Assembly (NCBI RefSeq): GCF_000002875.2
Contig: NC_009419.2
Location: forward strand, 1,786,642-1,850,641
Direction: 5' to 3'
Source: Leishmania infantum JPCM5
Taxonomy: Eukaryota > Euglenozoa > Kinetoplastea > Trypanosomatida > Trypanosomatidae
DNA: 64,000 bases
The notes under the pieces: generated by a model
Told to the model about the DNA's origin: nothing
Database searches by the model: none
What the model saw: the letters and a program-made list of their open reading frames with translations, nothing else
Made by a program: the position numbers and the translations under genes
Shown here: one piece after another, positions 9,770 to 18,376 of the stretch
Position numbering within the stretch: the stretch's first letter is position 1
Layout: every line of letters begins with the position of its first letter

Positions 9770-12700
9770 ATGAAGGCCGCCACTGCATTCGTCGTGGGGG
9801 ACATTGTCCTGCCCCTGCCTCGCACATTCTCTGTTTTCGAGAATCAGCTGGTGCTGCCGGACGGCATCACGGTGCGCCACGGCGATGATTTCAATGTCAC
9901 CATCATCAGCCACTTCCTCGTCGCCGTGAAGCCCTTAAGCGCCGATGCGGAGATCGTCGTGAACTTCAACTTGTGCTTCTACGACCTGCTAAAGTCGAGC
10001 ATGCCGCCAGCAATGTCGGCGAGCGAGAGGGAAGGCACACACACGCCAAACGCGAAGTCAGCGCACACCTTCGAGCGCCCCGTTGTGCCAGGCTTCCGCT
10101 ATCTCAAGGAGGAAGCCAAGCAGGAGCTGTACCGCTTCGCCGATGAGCAGGTGCGGCAGCAGGCCATCGACGACGGCTTCCTCCCGCGTGGCAGCGACGA
10201 GGGCCAGCTGACGGTGATGCGGGCGAAGGCTGGCGAGCCGGTGGCAGTCAGCACCAAAGAACACGAAGAAGGCGACGTCGTCTTCGAGACGACCGGCGTG
10301 CCGCTGCCGTTCCCGATTCGCAGCACTGTCGAGCTCCCGGGCGACTTGCATCTGCGGCTCACAGGCGGCTCCGAGTTCCTGCAGCACTCCTGCCTCCCGA
10401 ACGTTCGCCTCGAGATCAACGGTGTGCACATCCGCGGCATAGCCCTGCGCGCCATCGAGGCAGACGAAAAGCTGACCTACAACTACCTCACAACGGAGTG
10501 GGAAATCAGCAAGGTGTTTCACTGCTCCTGCAACGTGTACTGCTGCTACGGCTTGATCAAGGGATTCCGCTTCCTCGATCGCGAGCAGCAGGAGCACCTG
10601 CTGCCGCACTGCAGCCCCGCCGTGTGCGAAAAACACCGCTCGCCGCTGCTCTCAGGAGCTACTTTTGGCGCCTTGAATGGCAGCACAGCGCTGTTCACGA
10701 CGGCAGAGGGCCGCCTGACCTCACAGCGCGATCTTGCGGCGGGCACAGTGCTGTTCGAGGTCTGTGGCACCCCGCAGCTGCAGCAAAGCGAGCTTGTGCT
10801 TGAGCGGCTGCGCCTGTCGCACTCGTGTAATGCGAACACCGTCCTCGTGAATGGCCGCGTCGTCGCGTCTCGCCCGCTCTCCGTCGGCGATGCGGTCACT
10901 TGCAACCTGAACCTCCTCTACTACACGCTCTCGCCAGCCCTGCCGTGTGCCTGCGGCTCGGTCAGCTGCACTGGTCACGTCGAAGGCTTCAAGGCGCTTC
11001 CTGTCAAGACGAAGCAATTGTGGTGGAGCTCGGCACCGAATGCGGTGCGGGCGGCAGCGCTCGAGGACGGTTACGAGATCGTCTCGTCCAGCGCCTTCGC
11101 AGACGTGCGGCGCACGTCAACCATTGGCAACGCCACATTCGCAAGTCGCAACATCGCTGCCGGCACGCGTATCTTCCACGTCCACGGGCTGGTGCTCCCC
11201 TTCCCCACTGTGTACACCATCTACCTCGGTGAGGGGAAGCACCTGCTCTTTGCAGACGGGGCGCAGTGCCTCGCGCACAGCTGCGACCCGAACACGCGCG
11301 TTGTTGTGAATGCCGAAACAGGCAGCTTTGATTGCTTCGCGCTGCGCAATATCGCTGCGGACGAGCTGATCTCTTTCAACTACCTGACGACGGAGTGGGA
11401 CATGAGTGAGCCATTCACCTGTGCATGCGGCAGCAGCAACTGCCATGGCCGCATCGCCGGCTTCCGTCACGTGAAGCGGGAGGGTCAGCTGAAGCTCTGG
11501 AGCACCGCAACCCGAGCTGTGCAGTCCCTATTCGCACAGAGCATTCGGCAGACGGCAAGCACCCTGGCCACGCTCAACAGCACGCTTGTGGCCCCGGCCG
11601 ACATGAGCGGCGCTCTCTCGCTCTCTCAGGACCTACCGTCGGGCACGCTGCTCTTCGAGGCGGCGGCGGGCTTCGCCGTGGAAGGCGATCACGTATGCTT
11701 CGGCGACATCTTTCTCGCCCACTCCTGCAACGCCTCGGCTGTTCTCTTGGAGGGTCGTGTTTTGTTGAGCGATGCTTGCACGGCCGGAACCGTTGTCACC
11801 CTGAACGTGAACCAGCTGTGCTACAAGCTGGCAAAACCCTTCACATGCCACTGTAACGGGGCCGACTGCACACACGTCGTCGGAGGCTTCGCCGCGCTGT
11901 CAGAGAAGGAAAAGGAGCGCATTCTGCTGTGCACGGCGCCAGATGTGCGCGCAGAGGCGACTGCTGCCGGCTTCAGGACTCCCTGCACGTGCCCCTTGGT
12001 GACAGTGAAGGCGAACGGGGCGATGGGGCAGGCCACCTTCGCGGCACGCAGCATTCCTAAAGGCACCCGCTTCTTCAAGGTGAACGGGCTTGTGTTGCCC
12101 TTTCCGACTGTGTACACCATCCAGCTGGAGCGGGGCCGCCACCTGCAGTTTGCCGACGGTGCACAATGCCTTGCGCACAGCTGTACACCAAACGTGCGCA
12201 TCATGGTCGATGCAGAGAGCCGCTCGCTTGACTGCCTCGCCCTCCGCGACATTGAGGAGGGGGAGTTGGTCGCCTTCAACTACTTGACGACGGAGTGGGA
12301 CCTGAGTAGCCCGTTCTCGTGCGTGTGTGGTGCTGACGGTGCCTGCTTCGGGCGCATTCACGGCCTGAAGTATCTCTCCGGGGAGCAGCGGCAGCGACTG
12401 TGGTGGATGCTGACCCCAGCAATGCGCCAGCTGGCAGATCAGTCATTCAACTGGAGGGCGCTCTCCGGGGCGCAGCTGCGCACCGACCAAGACGGACGTG
12501 TGCGCGCCGCAAAGGAGCTGAAGGAGGGGCTCATCATTTTGGAGGCTTTGCAGGTGCAACTGCGAGTCGGCTGCGCGCTTGTGGGTGGCGTGCAGCTGAG
12601 GCACAGCTGCGTGCCGACGGCCGCGATAGTGGAAAGGCGTGTGATCGTGATCGGGACTGTCTGTGCCCAGACGGAGATCACGCTGGATCTGAACTGTCTG

Positions 12701-14209
12701 GCCTTCACCCTGGCGGAGCCGTTCACGTGCACGTGCGCCGCCGACGCGGCCCCGCACACGGTGAAGGGCTTTGCCGCTCTGTCCGCGGCGGCGCAGGCGA
12801 CACGGCTGATTCTCACCGAGCCATCAGTGCGTGCGGCAGCTCTGCGTGATGGCTACCAAGTCCCGTGCAGCTGTCCGCTTGTGGAGGTGCACGCGAACGG
12901 CGAAATGGGCCAAGCGACGTTTGCTGCCGTCGACATCGCAGCAGGCATCTGTTTCTTCCAAGTGAAGGGGCTGTGCATCCCGTATCCGACCCTGGACACC
13001 ATCATGTTGGACGAGGGTCGCCATCTGCTCTTTGCGGATGGGGCGCAGTGTCTCGCGCACAGCTGCGACCCCAACGTGCGCGTTCGTGTCGACGCAATGA
13101 ACAACATGCTCGAGTGCCAGGCGCTGCGGCCGATCAAGGCTGGCGAGCTCATCGCCTTCAATTATAACGCGACGGAGTGGGACATGAGCACGCCGTTTCG
13201 CTGCCTGTGCGGTTCGCCGCAGTGCTTGTACGAGATTCGCGGCTTCAAGCACCTCTCCCAGGCTCAGCGCGCGTTGCTCCAGCGCCAGGCGACACCGGCC
13301 ATCAAGGCTCTGGCCTCTGCTTACGCGGACGTGCAGCTGCCCGCGACGCTGCTGCGTGCGGCGCCGGATGGTCGCCTCAAGTCTGCGCGTGCGGTGGCCA
13401 AAGGCGACATCCTGCTGGAGGTAATGTACCTGGATGTGCAGCCGAATCAGATATGTGTCGGGCGTCACTACGTGGTGCCGCACGACACCGACCGGTACAA
13501 CTGTGTACTGGTCGAGGGGCGCCTCATCGCCAGCCGCCCCGTGGCTTCCGACGAGCAGCTCTCGGTGAACATGAACTTCTTCGTGTACGACATGACGGCG
13601 ATTTTCCCGCACACCTTCGACGACGCCTGCAAGGGGTTCAAGTTTATGGACGAGTCAGTCAAGCAGGAGTGCCTCTACCTCTGCGAGCCGCCGGTGCGTG
13701 CTCACGCAATGTGGGACGGCTGGATTGTGAAGAGTTCGCAGGACGCTCTCGTGGTGCGGCCCAACGGTGACATGGGCCAGACCGCCTACGCGCGCAAAGA
13801 CATCCCAGCTGGGACAAGGCTATTCCACTGCACCGGACTTGTGATACCCTTTCCCACCATGTACACCATCTGTGTTGGCGTTCATCGGCACCTGCTCTTC
13901 GGCGACGCTGCAGAGTGTATCGCCCACCATTGCGATCCGAATGTCGAGGTGCGCGTCGGCGAGTCTGGCGAGGGCACCTTTGACTTTGTGTCGATCCGTG
14001 ACATCGCGAGGGATGAGATGATCGCCTTCAACTACACGACAACGGAATGGGACATGAACACGCCATTTGTGTGCCTCTGCGGCTCACCCAAGTGTGCCGG
14101 GACGATTCAGGGCTTCAAGCACCTCCAGGAAGCTGAGCAGCAGCGGCTGTGGCCAATCACGTCAAAGGTGGTGAAGGATCAGTGGAAGCTGTACACCGCG
14201 TCCGCCTAG
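9770..14209 (+). CDS. Giant tandem SET-domain protein: ten SET-like units in five A-B pairs
   Basis: 1,479 residues from ATG 9770, the only ATG at the head of the frame. The protein is a tandem array with a period near 295 residues, each period holding two kinds of SET-like unit. B units have His at about 205, 503, 803, 1097 and 1386. They keep HSCxPN (HHCDPN in the last), then [YF]NYxxTEW (the catalytic-Tyr region) and a post-SET-like CxCGxxxC zinc motif followed by GF[KR] (GLK in the third). A units have His at about 37, 350, 650, 945 and 1238. They are degenerate: HSC survives in three but is HGD in the first and HDT in the last, the Tyr motif is replaced by N[LVMF]N or DLN, and the Cys cluster decays progressively. 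SET proteins methylate lysines of histones and other proteins using SAM. The unit resembles the stand-alone SET proteins of bacteria and fungi that end in TEWDM plus CxCG. Nothing else was recognised: no PHD, MYND or membrane segment. Which B units are active, and the substrate, are unknown. Confidence 0.85.
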   Translation: MKAATAFVVGDIVLPLPRTFSVFENQLVLPDGITVRHGDDFNVTIISHFLVAVKPLSADAEIVVNFNLCFYDLLKSSMPPAMSASEREGTHTPNAKSAHTFERPVVPGFRYLKEEAKQELYRFADEQVRQQAIDDGFLPRGSDEGQLTVMRAKAGEPVAVSTKEHEEGDVVFETTGVPLPFPIRSTVELPGDLHLRLTGGSEFLQHSCLPNVRLEINGVHIRGIALRAIEADEKLTYNYLTTEWEISKVFHCSCNVYCCYGLIKGFRFLDREQQEHLLPHCSPAVCEKHRSPLLSGATFGALNGSTALFTTAEGRLTSQRDLAAGTVLFEVCGTPQLQQSELVLERLRLSHSCNANTVLVNGRVVASRPLSVGDAVTCNLNLLYYTLSPALPCACGSVSCTGHVEGFKALPVKTKQLWWSSAPNAVRAAALEDGYEIVSSSAFADVRRTSTIGNATFASRNIAAGTRIFHVHGLVLPFPTVYTIYLGEGKHLLFADGAQCLAHSCDPNTRVVVNAETGSFDCFALRNIAADELISFNYLTTEWDMSEPFTCACGSSNCHGRIAGFRHVKREGQLKLWSTATRAVQSLFAQSIRQTASTLATLNSTLVAPADMSGALSLSQDLPSGTLLFEAAAGFAVEGDHVCFGDIFLAHSCNASAVLLEGRVLLSDACTAGTVVTLNVNQLCYKLAKPFTCHCNGADCTHVVGGFAALSEKEKERILLCTAPDVRAEATAAGFRTPCTCPLVTVKANGAMGQATFAARSIPKGTRFFKVNGLVLPFPTVYTIQLERGRHLQFADGAQCLAHSCTPNVRIMVDAESRSLDCLALRDIEEGELVAFNYLTTEWDLSSPFSCVCGADGACFGRIHGLKYLSGEQRQRLWWMLTPAMRQLADQSFNWRALSGAQLRTDQDGRVRAAKELKEGLIILEALQVQLRVGCALVGGVQLRHSCVPTAAIVERRVIVIGTVCAQTEITLDLNCLAFTLAEPFTCTCAADAAPHTVKGFAALSAAAQATRLILTEPSVRAAALRDGYQVPCSCPLVEVHANGEMGQATFAAVDIAAGICFFQVKGLCIPYPTLDTIMLDEGRHLLFADGAQCLAHSCDPNVRVRVDAMNNMLECQALRPIKAGELIAFNYNATEWDMSTPFRCLCGSPQCLYEIRGFKHLSQAQRALLQRQATPAIKALASAYADVQLPATLLRAAPDGRLKSARAVAKGDILLEVMYLDVQPNQICVGRHYVVPHDTDRYNCVLVEGRLIASRPVASDEQLSVNMNFFVYDMTAIFPHTFDDACKGFKFMDESVKQECLYLCEPPVRAHAMWDGWIVKSSQDALVVRPNGDMGQTAYARKDIPAGTRLFHCTGLVIPFPTMYTICVGVHRHLLFGDAAECIAHHCDPNVEVRVGESGEGTFDFVSIRDIARDEMIAFNYTTTEWDMNTPFVCLCGSPKCAGTIQGFKHLQEAEQQRLWPITSKVVKDQWKLYTASA

Positions 14210-15429
14210 ACCAGACACACGCACACGCATGCGAAAACGAAAAAAAAAAATGTTGTCGGCAGTGTGTATAATTGACGTAAACGGAAAGCGGATGGCTCGA
14301 AAGGTGGCGAGGCAGTGCCTCAGATAGCGATGCGCGCCTGAGTGCAAGCACGCCCAGAGAGAGAGATGGAGCACGAACGACGTCCCTCGCTGTGCTGCAC
14401 GTGTGTGAGGTCCCTCTCCCGTCCTTCTACTTTCTCCTGTCCTACTTTTGCTTGCCTTTTTACTTCCCCTAATATATATATATGCATACACGTATGTGTG
14501 TGTGTGTGTGTGACAGCGTGCGTGTGTTTACACAGATGTTGCGTTCGCGACCATCGCGCATCTTTTCCTTATTTTTTTTGTTCTCTTTCGTGTTTCGTCT
14601 CTTTTCTTCCTTTCCCACGCTCGCAACGTTTTTAGTGTCCGGCACGCATCTGTGGCGGCCGGTGGCTCTCCTGATATTCGGTTCTGGCTTCCTCTTCCCT
14701 TTTTTCCTTGCCGCATGGTACGTGGAAGCGTAGGAATGCGCCGTAGCAGCACAACAGGACAGAGAAGATGCAGCCATACTGAGTGGTGCTGTAGTGAAAC
14801 GTTTTGCGTCTGCAATACGCGAGTGCCATTTCTTTTTTTTTTTCACTTGGTTCGTGAAACAGAGACAGAGAGTCCCCCCTTTCGCCTCTTCCAGCTGCCT
14901 TTACCCTTCAATCATCTACTGGAACGTAACTCGGCCTCCACCACCCCCTCACGGCTCGTGTGTGTGTGTGTGTCGTTAACATCAACTGCGGCACCTTAAA
15001 GTCACCTTGCCTTCGCAAGACTCGCCCCTTCCCGGGTTGCTCGTCGGCAGCTGGCTACCCTGTGCAGCGTGCTAAAGGACTAGCATACACCCGAAGATGT
15101 GTACGCTCCCTCCTCTTCTTCCTTTATTCATGCCACTGCTTTTTTTTTCGCGCCGCGCTCAGAGAAAGCTAAGTAGCCGAGTGGCCCCCTGCAGTCTGCT
15201 CTTATCCGCAGAAACCGGAGAAGGGAGTGGGCGCTACACAAACGCATACGCTTACCAACAACTTTCAACCATATATATATACATATATACTCATAGATGC
15301 ATGCAAGAACGTGCGCCTCTGCCTCATTTACATGAGCATGCCCAACGGCAATTGCACCGGCGGATTGCATCTTTTATCGCTGTCGTGAGCATTCACGTAC
15401 TCACATATTGATGTGCCTCCGTCGGCACC
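14210..15429. other. Intergenic region, 1.2 kb
   Basis: Contains TA repeats (14471-14482 and about 15272-15290), GT repeats (about 14496-14511 and 14959-14973), and several T runs. No supported gene. Confidence 0.6.
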
Positions 15430-16782
15430 ATGTCGAGGGCAGTCAAGCCAGTGAAGCGAGTGACCTTTGGCCCGGTGACATACTTCTCGGCCCCTCTCAT
15501 CGAAGCCTCACAAGGCTCAGACTCACATGAAAGCAGCCGTCTCGTAGATGCGCTGGCGCTGCGCCAGCGCGTGTCGAGGCCAGCGACAGTGGCGATCGTC
15601 GCTTCTGGGGCAGCGCCGCCCCTACAGAATGAAGTGGACGGGCTCCTCAGGGCCGGAGAGCTGGAGGAGTACGCGGCGCAGCCAACGCTGTTCCTCGGCG
15701 CAGCCGTGGACAAACCTCATGCAGCACTGTCGTCTGTCCAACAGGCCGCTAATGTCGCCACTGAAGACAACTGGGAGGGAGGCGACACGGAGGACCAGAC
15801 GCCGGTGTCACATCCGCGCGCGACTCCCGCCACCTCATCGGTGACTCGACAGGAGTCGTCCGACGACGAAGCGTACGACACACCGGTGGAGAGCAGGCCT
15901 GCCACACGGCGCCATCTGATGCGTGCGGCAAGGCTAGACGGTGCGGGGACCCGTGAACCGCCACCGTCGATTTTGGAAAAGTCGCCTACGCTTTCGCAGC
16001 TGGTGTCCGCAGTGGACGACGTCCTTGGCGGCTCCCAGCGCACCCCACGCAGTCCTTTGGCTGCTTCCTCCTCTGCCTTTGCTCCTCGAGGCAGCTGCTA
16101 TTCAACGGAGGCCGCAGCGGAACGATCAAGCAGGACGAACTCTTTTCCGCCAACGCCAATGAGTCTGGCAAAGGTGCAAAAGGCCGACGCATATGACACG
16201 AGAGAAGCCGGCGGATGCGCCGACCCACTGCTCGCGGCAAGGTGCATGCTCTACCACCGGGAAGGAGACGAGAGCATCACCGCAAGCGGGTCGACCGTGG
16301 CGCTGATTGTGCCCCATAACGCAAGTGACAAGGTGCACCCATCCTTCTGCGTCTTCTGCGGCATCGGTGCGAACTGCGGGAATGCTCACGAGACACTTCC
16401 ACTCTGCTTCTCTGACGGCATCGCGTATCACACGGCGTGTGCCCTCTGGTGTCCAGAGGTCTTCTACGACATCGAACTCGGCACACTGAAAGGCATTGCA
16501 GACGCGGCGCACCGAGCTCGCCTTATCAAGTGCGCGTGGTGCCGCCAACCAGGAGCGGGGGTCGGCTGCGCCTGGCCAACGTGTCAGCTGAGCTTTCACG
16601 TCCCTTGCGCGGTAAAAGCGCGGGCGTCGATTAATGTGCAGACATTTGTGCTCTACTGTCCAGCCCATAGATCAGCCACCGTCAGCAGAACTGCGGCAGA
16701 TCAGCTTGGGCCCCCAGGCGGCGAGGCGGCTCTGAAGAGGACGAAGGTTGAAGAGCGCCCTGGCGCCTCTCGCTTCTTCTGA
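15430..16782 (+). CDS. Extended-PHD (ePHD) zinc-finger protein
   Basis: 450 residues from ATG 15430. The first ~300 residues are Ala/Ser/Pro-rich and probably disordered. From about residue 306 there is an extended PHD-type zinc module (zf-HC5HC2H class): CVFCG, a Cys before HETLPLC, then YHTACALWCPEV, an IKCAWCRQPGAGVGC segment, LSFHVPCAV, and a final CPAH. The order Cys4 - His/Cys - zinc knuckle - Cys4 - His - Cys - Cys-x2-His is that of ePHD domains in chromatin proteins such as BRPF, JADE, MLL and PHF6. These bind nucleic acid or histone tails, usually beside a canonical PHD, which is absent here. The function is probably chromatin- or nucleic-acid-linked. The SET-array gene is directly upstream, though neighbours in trypanosomatids need not cooperate. 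Confidence 0.72.
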   Translation: MSRAVKPVKRVTFGPVTYFSAPLIEASQGSDSHESSRLVDALALRQRVSRPATVAIVASGAAPPLQNEVDGLLRAGELEEYAAQPTLFLGAAVDKPHAALSSVQQAANVATEDNWEGGDTEDQTPVSHPRATPATSSVTRQESSDDEAYDTPVESRPATRRHLMRAARLDGAGTREPPPSILEKSPTLSQLVSAVDDVLGGSQRTPRSPLAASSSAFAPRGSCYSTEAAAERSSRTNSFPPTPMSLAKVQKADAYDTREAGGCADPLLAARCMLYHREGDESITASGSTVALIVPHNASDKVHPSFCVFCGIGANCGNAHETLPLCFSDGIAYHTACALWCPEVFYDIELGTLKGIADAAHRARLIKCAWCRQPGAGVGCAWPTCQLSFHVPCAVKARASINVQTFVLYCPAHRSATVSRTAADQLGPPGGEAALKRTKVEERPGASRFF

Positions 16783-17402
16783 GGAGCAGGCGCGACGAGC
16801 ATACGAGTTGTCTTTGGAGCCGGCACCGACGCCTTTCTCCTCCGCTACGATGTGCAAACCGGCAAGAATGCGGTACAACGCCGCTTTCAGAGGTAGACGC
16901 CGTTCGTCTTTTTCACGCCTGCCCTACCTGGGAGGACTGCCACAATCCCAAGCCAGTTTTGAAAGCAAACAGCACCACTGCTGCGGAATCGCGAGAAAGG
17001 CGTCAATGAAAGCGAGAGGCCCTCTATCGACGCTCACGAAGAGTCTCCAACGACTTTCCTTCTTCTGCTGTCGTGTTTTCTTTTTCTTTCGTGTCTGTGC
17101 ACCTTGCCACATCGGGGTACACGTCTGCCTGCACGCACCTCTCCCACAATGCACGGGTGTCTTCTCTCCGTGTCTTTCATCAGCATGAAATGTGCTTGCA
17201 TCTGCGCCTCGTATTTGATCAGCCGTCTCTCTATTTCTCATCTGCTCCTTTTGTTTCTCTTGCTCCTTCGTCGGCCATCGATTTCAGAACGCCCTTTTGC
17301 CCTTTCTTCTTATCCCTTGTGCGGACGTGAGCGTATCCAGCGCAGCAGCAACCACGACCGTCGTGTAAGATACGCCACCTCACTTGAAAGCCTTGCGTAA
17401 AG
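16783..17402. other. Intergenic region
   Basis: C/T-rich tracts at 17050-17110 and 17220-17320 likely serve trans-splicing of the next gene. No supported gene. Confidence 0.6.
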
Positions 17403-17819
17403 ATGCTATGCGCATCTGACCTCAACGGTGTCGTGAGCAGCGCCGTCGGCGACGGCGTTCTCATGGTGCTGTTGCTGGATGCCTCCGGCAATGCCATTGC
17501 GACCGCTTTTGCCGGCTCCGCTGCGCAGAAGGATATGATGTACGCGCCAGTGGTCGCAGCCACGGCGAACATGTGGCGCGCATACGCTCGCAGCGACCTT
17601 GCAGTGAACAAGTTCAACCTGGAGCTGGAGACCGAATCGCTCGAGCAGATGATGGTGATCTTCCCGGACAAGAAGATCTGCGCCATGTCTGTGGCGGACA
17701 CGGCAGTTGTGTCGCTCGTGTCGGTGGACAACTCTGTAACCGAGGGCTTTCTCAAGCTCAAGACGGCTGCGCTCCAGCGTAAGCTAGACCGGCTTCTGCG
17801 GCCTGTTATGACCGTGTAG
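17403..17819 (+). CDS. LAMTOR2-like roadblock/LC7 protein
   Basis: 138 residues from ATG 17403, close to the usual ~125 of LAMTOR2 (p14). The whole length follows the family: VLMVLLLDASGNAIA (strand, turn, strand of the roadblock fold), ATANMWRAYAR (the conserved central helix, IASNIWAAYDR in human), FPDKKICAMSVADTAVVSLVS (third and fourth strands), and VTEGFLKLKTAALQRKLDRLLRPV (C-terminal helix). LAMTOR2 is a Ragulator subunit that anchors Rag GTPases on lysosomes for amino-acid signalling to TORC1. Another roadblock protein, such as a dynein light chain or MglB-like protein, is the alternative, but the helix sequence favours LAMTOR2. Confidence 0.72.
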   Translation: MLCASDLNGVVSSAVGDGVLMVLLLDASGNAIATAFAGSAAQKDMMYAPVVAATANMWRAYARSDLAVNKFNLELETESLEQMMVIFPDKKICAMSVADTAVVSLVSVDNSVTEGFLKLKTAALQRKLDRLLRPVMTV

Positions 17820-18376
17820 AAACGGAAAAAAGAGGTAGCTGCGGCAGACACCCAGCAAGCAAGCTGCCGTGTCTGCGTGCACTCCTTTTGTCTTGGCTGA
17901 GTATCTCTGTCATGCTGATGAGGAGACACGTCAAGGACCTCTGAACCCTGCTTCTTCGTCTTCTCTTCTGCATTATACATACCTTTCCTTGGGCGGTGGA
18001 TGCATGGGTGCGCATGTGCGTTCGATGTCCGTTGTGGCATTGTCTGCCTCGTGACGGCGTCCGTCGCCTCTTTTCTCTTTCTCGACCTTCTACCGTGTGT
18101 GTGTATGTGCTAAAGTGTGAGTAACTCGTGGCAACGCTGTGCCTCTTCGGAGCTTTCCCCCGAGCACGCCTCTCGCTTCACGCTGTCCGATGCAGTCTGC
18201 CCTCTCCTCCTCCCTCTAGCGCCGGCACTCCGTCTCCCTGTGCCCCTTGGCGTAAGTCTCTCCTCTGCATAACCCCCTTCCACCGCTCCCCTTCCCCTGT
18301 TTCTGATTTCGTTCTCGTCGCGCTCAGTGGGCAACCGGCGGTGTGGGCAGCCTCGTAGGCCAAGATTGTACGGAGA
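17820..18376. other. Intergenic region
   Basis: C/T-rich, with candidate acceptor tracts at 18060-18100 and 18200-18310. No supported gene. Confidence 0.6.

Noticed and set aside
12824..13612. Minus-strand frame of 262 codons inside the SET-array gene
   Set aside because: Same antisense effect; its repeats mirror the SET units and it has no family match.
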